This document shows positions 1 to 9,163 of a stretch of 32,179 nt of DNA, one piece after another; position 1 is the first letter of the stretch; each line of letters opens with the position of its first letter. The stretch lies in the NCBI GenBank assembly GCA_945787505.1, contig CALZHC010000017.1:1-32179 (forward strand), written 5' to 3'. The DNA is from an uncultured Alistipes sp. (GTDB lineage: Bacteria; Bacteroidota; Bacteroidia; Bacteroidales; UBA932). The notes beneath the pieces are model-generated. The model had not been told where the DNA came from. It searched no databases and saw only the letters and a list, made by a program, of their open reading frames with translations. The translations under genes and the position numbers were made by a program.

Positions 1-452
1 AGTCATCGGAAGCAGTACAGGCAATACAGTTGGGAGGACTCTTCGGCAGAGGTCCTGGCAACAGCATAAAAAGGGATACACTCCCCAACGCCTACGACGA
101 TTATATCTTCTCTATTATTTTGGAAGAGTACGGATTAGTTGGAGGAATTATTGTGATTTTTTTGTATCTTTGTTTCTTTTACAGAAGTATAGTGATCGCA
201 TCATCGTGCAAAAAGGATTTTTCGACAATTCTAGTCTTGGGATTGTCTTTCCTGATTACGATACAGGCCTTTTTGCACATATATGTAAACATCGGTCTGT
301 CGATTGAGACAGGACAGACACTGCCTATGATCAGCAGGGGTGGAACCTCATTGGTGATTATGAGCAGTGCTTTCGGTATGATACTCGCTGTAAACAGAAC
401 TATAGAACTGAGCATGATTAAGAAAACACTGGAAGAAACAAACAGAAAATAG
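1..452 (+). CDS. ftsW: FtsW, peptidoglycan glycosyltransferase of the divisome (C-terminal part only)
   Basis: This is the 3' end of a SEDS-family gene; the 5' part lies before the window. The frame is open from base 3, so the TTG at 30 is an internal leucine codon and not a start. The visible protein carries the GGLFGRGPGNS and LPNAYDDYIFSIILEEYG blocks that characterise FtsW/RodA, followed by hydrophobic segments and the conserved LPMISRGGTS block near the C terminus. FtsW polymerises lipid II into septal peptidoglycan in the inner membrane together with a class B PBP. The next gene, murG, starts 6 bp after the stop, and the division-gene neighbourhood favours FtsW over RodA. Confidence 0.93.
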   Translation, partial: SSEAVQAIQLGGLFGRGPGNSIKRDTLPNAYDDYIFSIILEEYGLVGGIIVIFLYLCFFYRSIVIASSCKKDFSTILVLGLSFLITIQAFLHIYVNIGLSIETGQTLPMISRGGTSLVIMSSAFGMILAVNRTIELSMIKKTLEETNRK

Positions 453-458
453 TGGGTT

Positions 459-1601
459 ATGGGAATTAGAGTTATTATAAGTGGAGGAGGGACTGGCGGC
501 CACATCTACCCCGCCCTTTCAATAGCACAGGCACTAAAAAGGAGTGTGCCTGACATAGAGATCCTTTTTGTAGGGGCAAAAGGCAAGATGGAGATGGAAA
601 AGGTACCTGCTGCGGGGTTTCAGATCAAAGGTCTGCCAGTTGCAGGTCTGAAGAGGTCTTTCTCCCTTTCAAACCTCTCACTTCCATTCAAGCTCTGCAA
701 GAGTCTCTCTGAGGCAGGCAAAATCATCAAAGAATTCCGCCCCGACATAGTAGTAGGAGTGGGTGGATATGCCAGTGCACCTGTACTTTGGAAGGCTTCC
801 GGAATGGAAATCCCCTGCATCATCCAGGAACAGAACTCTTATGCCGGACTGACAAACAAGATTCTCGGTAAAAGGGCGGAAAAGATTTGTGTTGCATACG
901 ACAATATGGAGAGATTTTTCCCAAAAGAGAAGATCCTGATGACAGGAAATCCCATCAGGAAAGGAATCAGACCTGCTACTGCCGCTGAAAAAGAACAGGC
1001 CCGCACTTTTTTCGGGCTTAAGGAGGGACTCCCCGTCATATTGGTAGTGGGTGGCAGTCTGGGATGCGGCACACTCAACCGCACAATGTTCTCCCTTGCA
1101 GAGAGAGATCCTCAGGAATATCAGGTTATATGGCAAAGCGGAAAAGGGTACCGGGACTCCGTCATACGCTTTTTTGAAAGTAGGAACCCCGGATTCAATG
1201 AAGGAGAGATGCGCACCCTTGGAAATATCCACAACTGTGACTTCATCTCCAGAATGGACCTCGCCTTTGCCGCTGCTGACATTGTTGTGTCAAGAGCGGG
1301 TGCAGGCACCATTTCTGAACTTTGTGCAGCAGGCAAAGCCACTATTTTTGTTCCCTCACCGGTAGTTGCAGAGGACCACCAGAGACATAATGCAATGGCA
1401 CTTGTGAATCAGGATGCAGCAATTATGATAGAGGATGACAAGGCAGCACAGGAGCTCATACCCGCAATGGAGACACTTGTGTCTGACACTTCAAGAATAA
1501 GAATGATGGAGGAGAATATACTTAAACTTGCAAAACCGGATGCATCGGATGTGATAGCATCAGTAATAACAGAAACATTATCATTGGAGAGAAATGTATA
1601 A
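459..1601 (+). CDS. murG: MurG, UDP-GlcNAc:lipid I N-acetylglucosaminyltransferase
   Basis: MurG transfers GlcNAc from UDP-GlcNAc to lipid I to form lipid II on the cytoplasmic face of the membrane. The 380-residue length is normal for the family. The N-terminal GT-B domain starts with the glycine-rich SGGGTGGHIYPALS loop at residues 8-21. The C-terminal UDP-GlcNAc-binding domain has the RAGAGTISELCAAGKATIFV block and the VAEDHQRHNA block. The ATG at 459 has no Shine-Dalgarno sequence, as expected in Bacteroidota. The last 8 bp, ATGTATAA, overlap the start of murC, which suggests translational coupling. Confidence 0.97.
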   Translation: MGIRVIISGGGTGGHIYPALSIAQALKRSVPDIEILFVGAKGKMEMEKVPAAGFQIKGLPVAGLKRSFSLSNLSLPFKLCKSLSEAGKIIKEFRPDIVVGVGGYASAPVLWKASGMEIPCIIQEQNSYAGLTNKILGKRAEKICVAYDNMERFFPKEKILMTGNPIRKGIRPATAAEKEQARTFFGLKEGLPVILVVGGSLGCGTLNRTMFSLAERDPQEYQVIWQSGKGYRDSVIRFFESRNPGFNEGEMRTLGNIHNCDFISRMDLAFAAADIVVSRAGAGTISELCAAGKATIFVPSPVVAEDHQRHNAMALVNQDAAIMIEDDKAAQELIPAMETLVSDTSRIRMMEENILKLAKPDASDVIASVITETLSLERNV

Positions 1602-2949
1602 GTCAGTATATCTAATAGGAATCGGAGGTATAGGAATGAGCGCCATCGCTCGTTACTATCACCATCAGGGATGTCAGGTCAGCGGCTACGACAGAACCCC
1701 CTCAAATATTACCGATGCACTTGCTGCCGAAGGAATTGATGTACACTTCACAGAAAGGACCGACCTTATTCCTTCTGACAAGGAATCTACATTGGTAATC
1801 TACACACCGGCTGTTCCGGCACAGATGAAGGAACTCAGGTATGTATTCGGAAACGGATACCGCACAGTCAAGAGGTCACGAGCCCTTGGTGAGATTACCG
1901 ATGGAAAAAAAGCCCTTGCGGTGGCCGGCACCCATGGAAAGACCACTACCACTACACTCCTTGCACATATCCTTTCATGCACAGAAGCAGGATGTAATGC
2001 ATTCCTTGGAGGAATCTCACGCAATTACAACACCAATCTCCTTCTCTCTAAGGGAGATACAGTAGTTGCAGAGGCAGATGAATTTGACAGATCTTTCCTG
2101 CAGCTCTACCCCAAGACGGCAGTAATAACCGCAATGGATGCCGACCACCTCGATATCTATGAAACCCTTGAGGCTGTCATAGAGGCTTTCGTTGCCTTCG
2201 GTTCACAGACTCAGGAAAATCTGATAGTCAAAAAGGGACTGGAACATCATTTCAACACGAACAACATACATTGCAGACTCTACACCTACTCTGCAGAGAC
2301 TCAGGCTGACTTCTATGCAAATGACATACATGAGCACTCTGAAGGTGTGTTATCATTCACTCTGCACCTTAAGGATGAGGTTATAGAAGATTGCATATTA
2401 GGAGTTCCCGGAAGAGTGAACATAGAAAACGCAGTGGCCGCTGCGGCCATAGCATACACCGAAGGGGTCCCTCTACAGACCATCAAAGAGGCATTCCTGA
2501 CATTCAAAGGGGTAGCAAGGAGATTTGACATAAGATACTCCGACAGCAACATCATATACATTGACGACTATGCACACCATCCCAATGAACTCAGTGCCAC
2601 ACTCAAGGCGATAAAGGAGATATACCCCTCAAGAAAGATAACCGCACTTTTCCAGCCGCACCTATACACCAGAACAAGGGATTTCTATAAAGAATTCGCA
2701 GCGAGTCTCTCTCTTGCAGACAGAGTATTGCTGCTTCCTATATATCCGGCCCGTGAAGAGCCCATTGAGGGAATTACTTCAGAGATCATCCTTGACAGAA
2801 TCACCATCAAGGAGAAATCCATTCTCCCTAAAGAGAGGGTATTGGAAGAGGTTGGCAAGATAGACTCCGGAATAGTTGTAACCTTCGGAGCGGGAGATAT
2901 AGACAGACTTGTAGAGCCAATTGAAACAATGTTAAAAACCAGATGCTGA
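1594..2949 (+). CDS. murC: MurC, UDP-N-acetylmuramate--L-alanine ligase
   Basis: This cytoplasmic ATP-dependent ligase adds the first amino acid, L-alanine, to UDP-MurNAc. The N-terminal UDP-binding motif GIGGIGMSAIA is at residues 9-19. The Mur-ligase P-loop AGTHGKTTTTT is at about 111-121. The central domain has ADEFDRSFLQL and ITAMDADHLDIY. The C-terminal domain has DDYAHHPNE and FQPHLYTRTRDF. The length of 451 residues is typical. The gene overlaps murG by 8 bp and ftsQ by 7 bp (ATGCTGA), so the three are probably read as one coupled unit. Confidence 0.97.
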   Translation: MYKSVYLIGIGGIGMSAIARYYHHQGCQVSGYDRTPSNITDALAAEGIDVHFTERTDLIPSDKESTLVIYTPAVPAQMKELRYVFGNGYRTVKRSRALGEITDGKKALAVAGTHGKTTTTTLLAHILSCTEAGCNAFLGGISRNYNTNLLLSKGDTVVAEADEFDRSFLQLYPKTAVITAMDADHLDIYETLEAVIEAFVAFGSQTQENLIVKKGLEHHFNTNNIHCRLYTYSAETQADFYANDIHEHSEGVLSFTLHLKDEVIEDCILGVPGRVNIENAVAAAAIAYTEGVPLQTIKEAFLTFKGVARRFDIRYSDSNIIYIDDYAHHPNELSATLKAIKEIYPSRKITALFQPHLYTRTRDFYKEFAASLSLADRVLLLPIYPAREEPIEGITSEIILDRITIKEKSILPKERVLEEVGKIDSGIVVTFGAGDIDRLVEPIETMLKTRC

Positions 2950-3755
2950 GAAAAATTGCAACATACCTATTTTGTGCAGTGGCAATCGTGCTTTTTCTTC
3001 TTTACCTGGCCTATGGGTACAGGCTGGTAGAAAAAAGGCGTGGAGAGGAGTTGTGCACATCCATCAAGGTAACAGTTGCAGACAGCTCAGTAAATCGTTT
3101 CATATCAAAGGAAGAGATTGTCAAACTGATAAAGAAGTCAGAATATAACCCGTTGAAGAGGGTCAGGAAGGAGATTCCCCTTGCCGATATAGAACGGCTG
3201 CTTATGACCAAAAGTGCCATCAAATCCTCCAATGTATCAATAGCAAATGACGGAGTGCTCAGGGCAAGGGTAACACAGAGAAGACCCATCCTCAGAATCC
3301 AAGGTGAAAACAGTGGCTTCTACATTGACAATGAAGGATACATTTTCCCTCTTGTGGCCTCATACACCTCTTATGTGCCCATAGTCACAGGCCACATTCC
3401 AATTGAATTCAACAACAACACCCGAAACACACTCGGTGGTGTACACGACCAATGGGTAAAGAAGATAGTGACACTTGGAGAATATATAGACAATGACCGA
3501 CTTTGGAATTCAATGATACAGCAGATAGAGATAGATAAAGATGGTGTGGTCACTCTATATACTGTACTTGGAGATCAGAAAATAATTTTCGGGAAAATTA
3601 AGAGAATTGAGGAGATTGATTATAAATTTGCAAAATTGAATACTTTCTATCAGGAGATTGCTCCGACAGTAGGCTGGGACGTCTATTCTGAGGTCAATCT
3701 CAGCTATTCGGATCAGATAGTTTGCAGAAAAAGAGCGATTAAAAAGAAAAGTTAA
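2943..3755 (+). CDS. ftsQ: FtsQ, divisome bitopic membrane protein
   Basis: This 270-residue protein has a short cytoplasmic N terminus, one transmembrane helix at about residues 5-25, and a periplasmic part. The sequence after the helix (IKVTVADSSVNRFISKEEIV) fits a POTRA domain, followed by a beta-rich region with VTQRRPILRI and FYIDNEGYIFPL, which is typical of FtsQ/DivIB. FtsQ links FtsA/FtsZ to the late septal synthesis proteins. Sequence conservation is weak in this family, so the call rests on topology, the POTRA-like region and the position between murC and ftsA. The start overlaps the murC stop. Confidence 0.88.
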   Translation: MLRKIATYLFCAVAIVLFLLYLAYGYRLVEKRRGEELCTSIKVTVADSSVNRFISKEEIVKLIKKSEYNPLKRVRKEIPLADIERLLMTKSAIKSSNVSIANDGVLRARVTQRRPILRIQGENSGFYIDNEGYIFPLVASYTSYVPIVTGHIPIEFNNNTRNTLGGVHDQWVKKIVTLGEYIDNDRLWNSMIQQIEIDKDGVVTLYTVLGDQKIIFGKIKRIEEIDYKFAKLNTFYQEIAPTVGWDVYSEVNLSYSDQIVCRKRAIKKKS

Positions 3756-3760
3756 TATAT

Positions 3761-5173
3761 ATGAGTCAGTATATAACAGCCATTGATTTGGGGACTTGCA
3801 AAGTTTCAGCGGCAGTCGCACAGCGGAATCCTTCAGGAATAAAGGTTATCGGTTACGTCGAGAAACCCTCCTCTGGTGTAATCAAAGGTGAAGTAGTCAA
3901 TATCAAGAACTTGAGCAACGTGCTATGCCCCCTGATTGACGAACTGAGGAACCAGGTAAACACTGCTCCAGACGAGTACCCTATTGTCATAAAGAATGTC
4001 TATGTAAGTATCTCCGGTAATAGCATAAAGTGCTGTGACCAGCAAGTCAAGACCACCAGGAGCGAAGATGCAGGGCTCATAAGTGCCAAAGAGATAGAGG
4101 AGATGGAAGAACGCATACTGAAAGAGTTCAATGAACCCAAGAAGAAGATATATCATATCATTCCCCAGTCATACAATGTCGATGACCATATCGGATGCAG
4201 TGAGGCAGAGGGTATGGACGGATGCGAAATCGAGGGATTCTATAAGATCTTTTCTGGAAAGTCCTCTTTGGAGAACAATACAAATAATGTAATCAGCAGG
4301 TGCGGTCTTACCACCAAAGCCTTGGTTTTCAATCCGATTGCAACAGCAAAAGCAATTCTGTCCGATGAAGACAAGGAGTTAGGTGTGGCAATGGTTGACA
4401 TAGGAGGAGGAACCACCAAGATCCTAATCTGCAAAGACCATATCATCCGCCATTGCGCCGTACTTCCATTTGGGGGCAACCTGATTACCAAAGATATCAT
4501 TGCCACATGCAGCGTGGCTGAAAAATATGCAGAAAAGCTCAAGACGCATCATGGAAGCTGCCTTGGAGAAGAATCTGCAGAAAACAGAATTGTCGAGGTT
4601 AGCAGCGACAATGGTGACACAAAAGATATCTCACTAAAAAGCCTCAACTCTACCATCGAAGCCCGAATGTCTGAGATTATCATGACTGTGATGCACATAA
4701 TAGAACAGACAGGATATGCGGACAAATTAGGAGCCGGATTGGTAATCACAGGCGGAACAGCCAACATCAACCACCTTACAAATCTGGTAAGACACCTTAC
4801 CGACATGCATGTAAGGATTGCCATTCCCTCCAGCAATCAGATCACTTCGAACTCCAAACAGGATATCTTCAAGTCTGGTGCATCTACTGTTGTAGGACTT
4901 CTGCTGACCGCATTCGAGGAGGGGGCTTCGGACGAAGGATTCGAGGAGGGACAACAGCCAACAGACGATTTCATCGAAAAGGACATTTGGGGCCATGAGC
5001 TTAACAGCGACAACACCACCAACGATCTCAACGGTGAAAATCGCAATACATCAGGCAAAAAAGAGAATGAACAGGAGAAAGGTCACAAGAAAAACAAAAT
5101 TCGCAATAAGAGATTAAAGGAACTTATGGACTCTCTTTTCGGAAATACAAAAGAAACAGATAATGAAGCATAG
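3761..5173 (+). CDS. ftsA: FtsA, actin-like membrane tether of the Z-ring
   Basis: FtsA binds the FtsZ tail and anchors it to the membrane. Actin-family ATPase motifs are visible: phosphate-1 ITAIDLGTCKVSAAVAQ at residues 6-22, phosphate-2 VAMVDIGGGTTKILIC near 210, and the adenosine motif GAGLVITGGTANINHL near 325. At 470 residues it is longer than the roughly 420 residues of E. coli FtsA. The extra length is a polar Asn/Glu/Lys-rich linker at about 385-445, followed by a C-terminal helix with KRLKELMDSLFG that could serve as the amphipathic membrane-targeting sequence. It lies 5 bp after ftsQ and 2 bp before ftsZ. Confidence 0.96.
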   Translation: MSQYITAIDLGTCKVSAAVAQRNPSGIKVIGYVEKPSSGVIKGEVVNIKNLSNVLCPLIDELRNQVNTAPDEYPIVIKNVYVSISGNSIKCCDQQVKTTRSEDAGLISAKEIEEMEERILKEFNEPKKKIYHIIPQSYNVDDHIGCSEAEGMDGCEIEGFYKIFSGKSSLENNTNNVISRCGLTTKALVFNPIATAKAILSDEDKELGVAMVDIGGGTTKILICKDHIIRHCAVLPFGGNLITKDIIATCSVAEKYAEKLKTHHGSCLGEESAENRIVEVSSDNGDTKDISLKSLNSTIEARMSEIIMTVMHIIEQTGYADKLGAGLVITGGTANINHLTNLVRHLTDMHVRIAIPSSNQITSNSKQDIFKSGASTVVGLLLTAFEEGASDEGFEEGQQPTDDFIEKDIWGHELNSDNTTNDLNGENRNTSGKKENEQEKGHKKNKIRNKRLKELMDSLFGNTKETDNEA

Positions 5174-5175
5174 TC

Positions 5176-6414
5176 ATGGAAACAGATAACACACTACCAT
5201 ACATAATACCTGAGAACAAGATTATTAAGAGGAAATGCCGTATCATGGTAATCGGAGTCGGTGGAGGAGGAAGCAATGCTGTCAACAGGATTCTGAAAGA
5301 GAATATCAACAATGTCAAATTCATGGTCTGCAACACCGACTCTCAGGCTCTTGAGAGTAATAACGCAGTCATGAAACTTCAGCTTGGTTCAGAACTCACA
5401 CAGGGTCTGGGTGCAGGCTGCGACCCTGAAAAGGGCAAGAATGCAGCTTTGGAATCCATTGATGAGATCAAAAAGATGATCGATCCCGATATCAAGATGA
5501 TTTTCATAACAGCCGGCATGGGAGGCGGCACAGGAACAGGAGCAGCCCCCATCATAGCCAAACTTGCAAGAGAGATGGGGCTGGTAGTCATCGCCGTGGT
5601 GACCTACCCTTTCAGAGATGAAGGACACGAGACTCTTCAGAGGGCATACGACGGAGTTCAGGAACTTAACAAATATGTCGATTCCATCCTTATTGTCGAC
5701 AACGAGAAGATCTACACGATGTATGGGGATCTTTCTATAGATGATGCTTTTAAAGAAGCTGACAACGTAGTGGTTACCGCAGTTAAAGGCATATCGGAAA
5801 TAATCACAGGAGAGGGATTCATCAATGTCGACCTGGCAGATGTGACAAGGGTGACATACAGGAGCGGAATGGCACTTATGGGTATAGGATTCGGACAGGG
5901 CGAGAACAGGGCCGTTGAGGCCATCGAGAACGCCTTCACCTCACCTCTGCTAAATGACTACGACCTCAGAACTGCTCAGAACGGCCTTATAAATATCTCC
6001 AGCCGCAGGGAATCCAAACTCACCGCTAAAGAAATGAAACTCATAATGGACTACTTTGACCAGTACGCTGGAGGCAACATAAAACACTTCAAGCGTGGTA
6101 TAGTCTACGATGATAACCTCAAAGAGGGAGAGGTGAAAGTTACTGTAGTGACCACAGGATTCAAGATGCACCTGATTCCCCCCATCCGATATAAAGGCAA
6201 GGAAGATGTCATCAAGCTAAAATCAGGCAATGATGATGAAGAAGGAGCCATAATCCTCTCACCGATAGGTGATTCGGAAGCAGCGGAGACAGCTCCATCA
6301 TCGCTATTTGCATTCAAGAAGGAGGATATAACACCATTCACCCAAGAGAGCGATCTCTTCGTTTTCGAAAATGAGCCGGCATTATATAGAATAAAAAGAA
6401 ACAAATTAAACTGA
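5176..6414 (+). CDS. ftsZ: FtsZ, tubulin-like GTPase of the division ring
   Basis: FtsZ polymerises at midcell in a GTP-dependent way and recruits the divisome. The N-terminal nucleotide-binding loop GVGGGGSNAVNRI is at residues 27-39. The tubulin signature ITAGMGGGTGTGAAP is at 111-125. The catalytic T7 loop reads INVDLADVTRV. The protein has 412 residues, with a fairly short linker after the globular domain and a basic end, ALYRIKRNKLN, that fits the conserved C-terminal peptide used to bind FtsA. There is no Shine-Dalgarno sequence. gltX follows after 6 bp. Confidence 0.98.
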   Translation: METDNTLPYIIPENKIIKRKCRIMVIGVGGGGSNAVNRILKENINNVKFMVCNTDSQALESNNAVMKLQLGSELTQGLGAGCDPEKGKNAALESIDEIKKMIDPDIKMIFITAGMGGGTGTGAAPIIAKLAREMGLVVIAVVTYPFRDEGHETLQRAYDGVQELNKYVDSILIVDNEKIYTMYGDLSIDDAFKEADNVVVTAVKGISEIITGEGFINVDLADVTRVTYRSGMALMGIGFGQGENRAVEAIENAFTSPLLNDYDLRTAQNGLINISSRRESKLTAKEMKLIMDYFDQYAGGNIKHFKRGIVYDDNLKEGEVKVTVVTTGFKMHLIPPIRYKGKEDVIKLKSGNDDEEGAIILSPIGDSEAAETAPSSLFAFKKEDITPFTQESDLFVFENEPALYRIKRNKLN

Positions 6415-6420
6415 CAATAT

Positions 6421-7977
6421 ATGGAACAGAGAAAAGTAAGAGTGAGATTTGCTCCGAGCCCGACAGGAGCCCTTCATATGGGAGGAATGAGAACTGCCCT
6501 CTACAACTATCTTTTTGCAAAACAGCATGGTGGAGATTTCATTCTAAGAATTGAAGATACAGACTCCAACAGATTCGTCCCAGGAGCAGAAGAGTACATC
6601 ATAGAGTGTCTTAAATGGTGCGGGGTTATGCCTGATGAAGGTGTTGATGAAAATGGAAAAGTGGTCGAGACACCCTCTGAAAAACATCCTCACGCACCAT
6701 ATAGACAGTCACAAAGAAAGCCCTTATATAGACAGTACGCTGAAGAGTTGGTTAAAAACGGCTTCGCTTATTATGCATTCGATACCCCTGAAGAGATAGA
6801 TGCCGTAAGGAAGGAGTATGAAGCCACAGGACGCACTTTCATCTATAACCACACCAACAGGATGAACTTCAAGACATCCTTGAACATGGACCAATCCGAA
6901 GTAGAACGCCGCCTGCGCGAAGAGAACCACTGGACAGTCAGATTCAAGAATCCACAAGATAGGGTTATCAAAATGCACGACCTTATCCGAGGCGACATAG
7001 AGATGAACACATCTACGCTCGATGACAAGGTACTATGGAAAGCAGCCGACCAGCTTCCTACGTACCACCTTGCAAACATCGTAGATGACCACCTTATGGA
7101 GGTGACCCATGTGATACGCGGTGAAGAATGGCTTCCTTCACTTCCTCTTCACTACATGCTATACGAAGCATTCGGATGGCAGGATACCCAACCGGAATTC
7201 GCACACCTTTCACTCCTTCTCAAGCCGGATGGAAAAGGCAAGCTCAGCAAGCGCGATGGAGACAGACTCGGTTTCCCCGTATTTCCCCTGCGCTGGACAG
7301 CTCCTTCGGGAGAGGTTTCCAGAGGCTACAGAGAGGATGGATACTATCCTGAAGCATTTGTAAACCTAATAGCGCTCTTAGGATGGAATCCTGGAATAGA
7401 ACAGGAATTATTCTCTTTGGAAGAACTCACAAAACTCTTCGCCCTCGAGAGAGTTATCAAATCAGGTGCAAGGTTCAACCCCGACAAGGCAAAATGGTTC
7501 AATCAGGAATACCTCAGACGCAGGACAGACAAACAGCTGGCACAGGAGTTCAGACCACTGCTCCGTGAACACGGAATTCGGGATGAACAGTTCAGCGACT
7601 GTTATGTAGAAACAGTAGTAAGCCTGATTAAGGAGAGAGCACACTTCGTCAATGAGTTCTGGGATCTCTCGTCATTCTTCTTCGAGGCTCCTTCTGAATA
7701 TGATAGCGCTGCCAAGAAGAAACATTGGAAAGAGGAGATGATACCTGCAGTAAAAGAGGTTGCAGCCCTTGTGATCGCAAGTGACGATTTCTCAGCAGAA
7801 CATCTGGAGCATCTGATTCATAACCACATCGAACAGAATGCCCTCCCTATGGGAAAAATAATGAACATGCTAAGAATCTCCCTTGTGGGAGCATCCAAGG
7901 GGCCAGGAGTTGCCAACATCATCGCACTCATCGGAAAAGAAGAGTTTGAAAGAAGAATCAACAAGGCACTATGCTAA
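6421..7977 (+). CDS. gltX: Glutamyl-tRNA synthetase
   Basis: This class I synthetase charges tRNA-Glu. The HIGH-type signature is in FAPSPTGALHMGGMRTALYN at residues 10-29, followed by ILRIEDTDSNR. The KMSKS-equivalent is KLSKRDGDRLGFPVF near residue 275. The Rossmann core is followed by an alpha-helical anticodon-binding half with FNPDKAKWFNQEYLRR. The 518-residue length is normal for Bacteroidota. The gene begins 6 bp after ftsZ on the same strand, with no recognisable promoter between them, so it is probably the last gene of the division transcript. A hairpin terminator follows at 8003-8043. Confidence 0.97.
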   Translation: MEQRKVRVRFAPSPTGALHMGGMRTALYNYLFAKQHGGDFILRIEDTDSNRFVPGAEEYIIECLKWCGVMPDEGVDENGKVVETPSEKHPHAPYRQSQRKPLYRQYAEELVKNGFAYYAFDTPEEIDAVRKEYEATGRTFIYNHTNRMNFKTSLNMDQSEVERRLREENHWTVRFKNPQDRVIKMHDLIRGDIEMNTSTLDDKVLWKAADQLPTYHLANIVDDHLMEVTHVIRGEEWLPSLPLHYMLYEAFGWQDTQPEFAHLSLLLKPDGKGKLSKRDGDRLGFPVFPLRWTAPSGEVSRGYREDGYYPEAFVNLIALLGWNPGIEQELFSLEELTKLFALERVIKSGARFNPDKAKWFNQEYLRRRTDKQLAQEFRPLLREHGIRDEQFSDCYVETVVSLIKERAHFVNEFWDLSSFFFEAPSEYDSAAKKKHWKEEMIPAVKEVAALVIASDDFSAEHLEHLIHNHIEQNALPMGKIMNMLRISLVGASKGPGVANIIALIGKEEFERRINKALC

Positions 7978-8002
7978 TATAAGGCATGGGGCTGAACTGA
8001 AA

Positions 8003-8043
8003 AAGGGTCTGTGCAGAAATACCTGTTTCCAGCACAGACCCTT
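8003..8043. terminator. Bidirectional hairpin terminator between gltX and queA
   Basis: A perfect 12-bp inverted repeat (AAGGGTCTGTGC at 8003-8014 and its complement at 8032-8043) encloses a 17-nt loop. It has A residues on one flank and T/A-rich sequence on the other, so it could work for both strands. It lies between the convergent ends of gltX (plus) and queA (minus). Confidence 0.85.
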
Positions 8044-8067
8044 ATAAATTGTATAAAAGGCTACCTA

Positions 8068-9120
8068 TCAGTCTATAATAAGCATAGCATCACCATAAAC
8101 TCCGAATCTGTAGCCCTCTTTTAAAGCCACATTGTAGGCATTCATCACATTCTCGAATCCTCCGAAAGCCGCAGTGCTCATAAGCATGATAGAACACGGG
8201 AGATGAAAATTGGTCACCAGAGCATCAGGAATAGAGAACCTGTAAGGAGGGAAAATAAATTTGTTGGTCCATCCTTCAAAAGGTTTGAGACGGCATGTTG
8301 TAGTCACAGGAGTCTCTATTGCCCTAAGTACAGTTGCACCTATCGAGAAAATCTTGTTTCCGCGATCTTTGGCAGCATTTATGGCTTCAGCCGTTTCATC
8401 GGAGATAAAGACCCTTTCAGAATCAATCTTGTGTTTGGAAAGATCCTCAACATCCACCGCCCTAAAGTGCCCAAGACTCAAGTGAAGAGTTATAAACTCA
8501 GCCTCTACACCTTTGATCTCCATCCTCTTAAATACCTCTCTGCTAAAGTGGAGACCTGCCGCGGGGGTAGCTACAGCACCCTCTTTTGAAGCGTAAATAG
8601 TCTGGAACCTTTCATCATCAATAGGCTCGGCATTGGGACGAATATATCTTGGAATCGGCATCTCGCCCATTGAGTAAAGGGTTGACTTGAACTCATCATA
8701 AGTTCCGTCAAAAAGGAACCTGAGAGTCCTGCCCCTTGAGGTGGTATTGTCGATAACCTCAGCTACCAGTGAATCATTTTCACCAAAATAGAGCTTGTTG
8801 CCTATTCTGATTTTACGCGCCGGATCTACCAGTACATCCCACAGGCGTTGGTCTCTGTTGAGTTCCCTCAGAAGGAATACCTCAATCTCAGCACCTGTCT
8901 TCTCCTTATTGCCACGCAAACGTGCAGGGAACACCTTGGTATCATTGAAAACGAATACATCGCCTTCATTGCTGTAGTTGATGATATCCTTAAATATCTT
9001 GTGCTCAATCTCACCGGTCTTTCTGTGAAGAACTAAAAGACGGGACTCATCCCTATACTCAGCAGGATATTTCGCAAGCTGCTCCGGCTGGAGATCGTAA
9101 TTGAATTGTGAAAGTTTCAT
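8068..9120 (-). CDS. queA: QueA, S-adenosylmethionine:tRNA ribosyltransferase-isomerase
   Basis: QueA moves the ribosyl group of S-adenosylmethionine onto preQ1 in position 34 of tRNA, giving epoxyqueuosine. The 350-residue protein has the N-terminal [24 protein letters not shown] block, then [20 protein letters not shown], and the family signature [17 protein letters not shown] in the middle, so all conserved parts are present. It is the last gene of the minus-strand rpiB-truB-queA run, starting 43 bp after truB. The upstream gap contains AATATTTG, one base off the -7 consensus, so a weak promoter of its own is possible. Confidence 0.96.
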   Translation of the reverse strand: MKLSQFNYDLQPEQLAKYPAEYRDESRLLVLHRKTGEIEHKIFKDIINYSNEGDVFVFNDTKVFPARLRGNKEKTGAEIEVFLLRELNRDQRLWDVLVDPARKIRIGNKLYFGENDSLVAEVIDNTTSRGRTLRFLFDGTYDEFKSTLYSMGEMPIPRYIRPNAEPIDDERFQTIYASKEGAVATPAAGLHFSREVFKRMEIKGVEAEFITLHLSLGHFRAVDVEDLSKHKIDSERVFISDETAEAINAAKDRGNKIFSIGATVLRAIETPVTTTCRLKPFEGWTNKFIFPPYRFSIPDALVTNFHLPCSIMLMSTAAFGGFENVMNAYNVALKEGYRFGVYGDAMLIID

Positions 9121-9163
9121 TTCTGTTCAACAAATATTAGAGTACTGAATATACGTACGAAAA

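Noticed and set aside
678-1232. 184-codon antisense open frame in murG
   Set aside because: It has no recognisable domain and lies wholly opposite a well-conserved gene.
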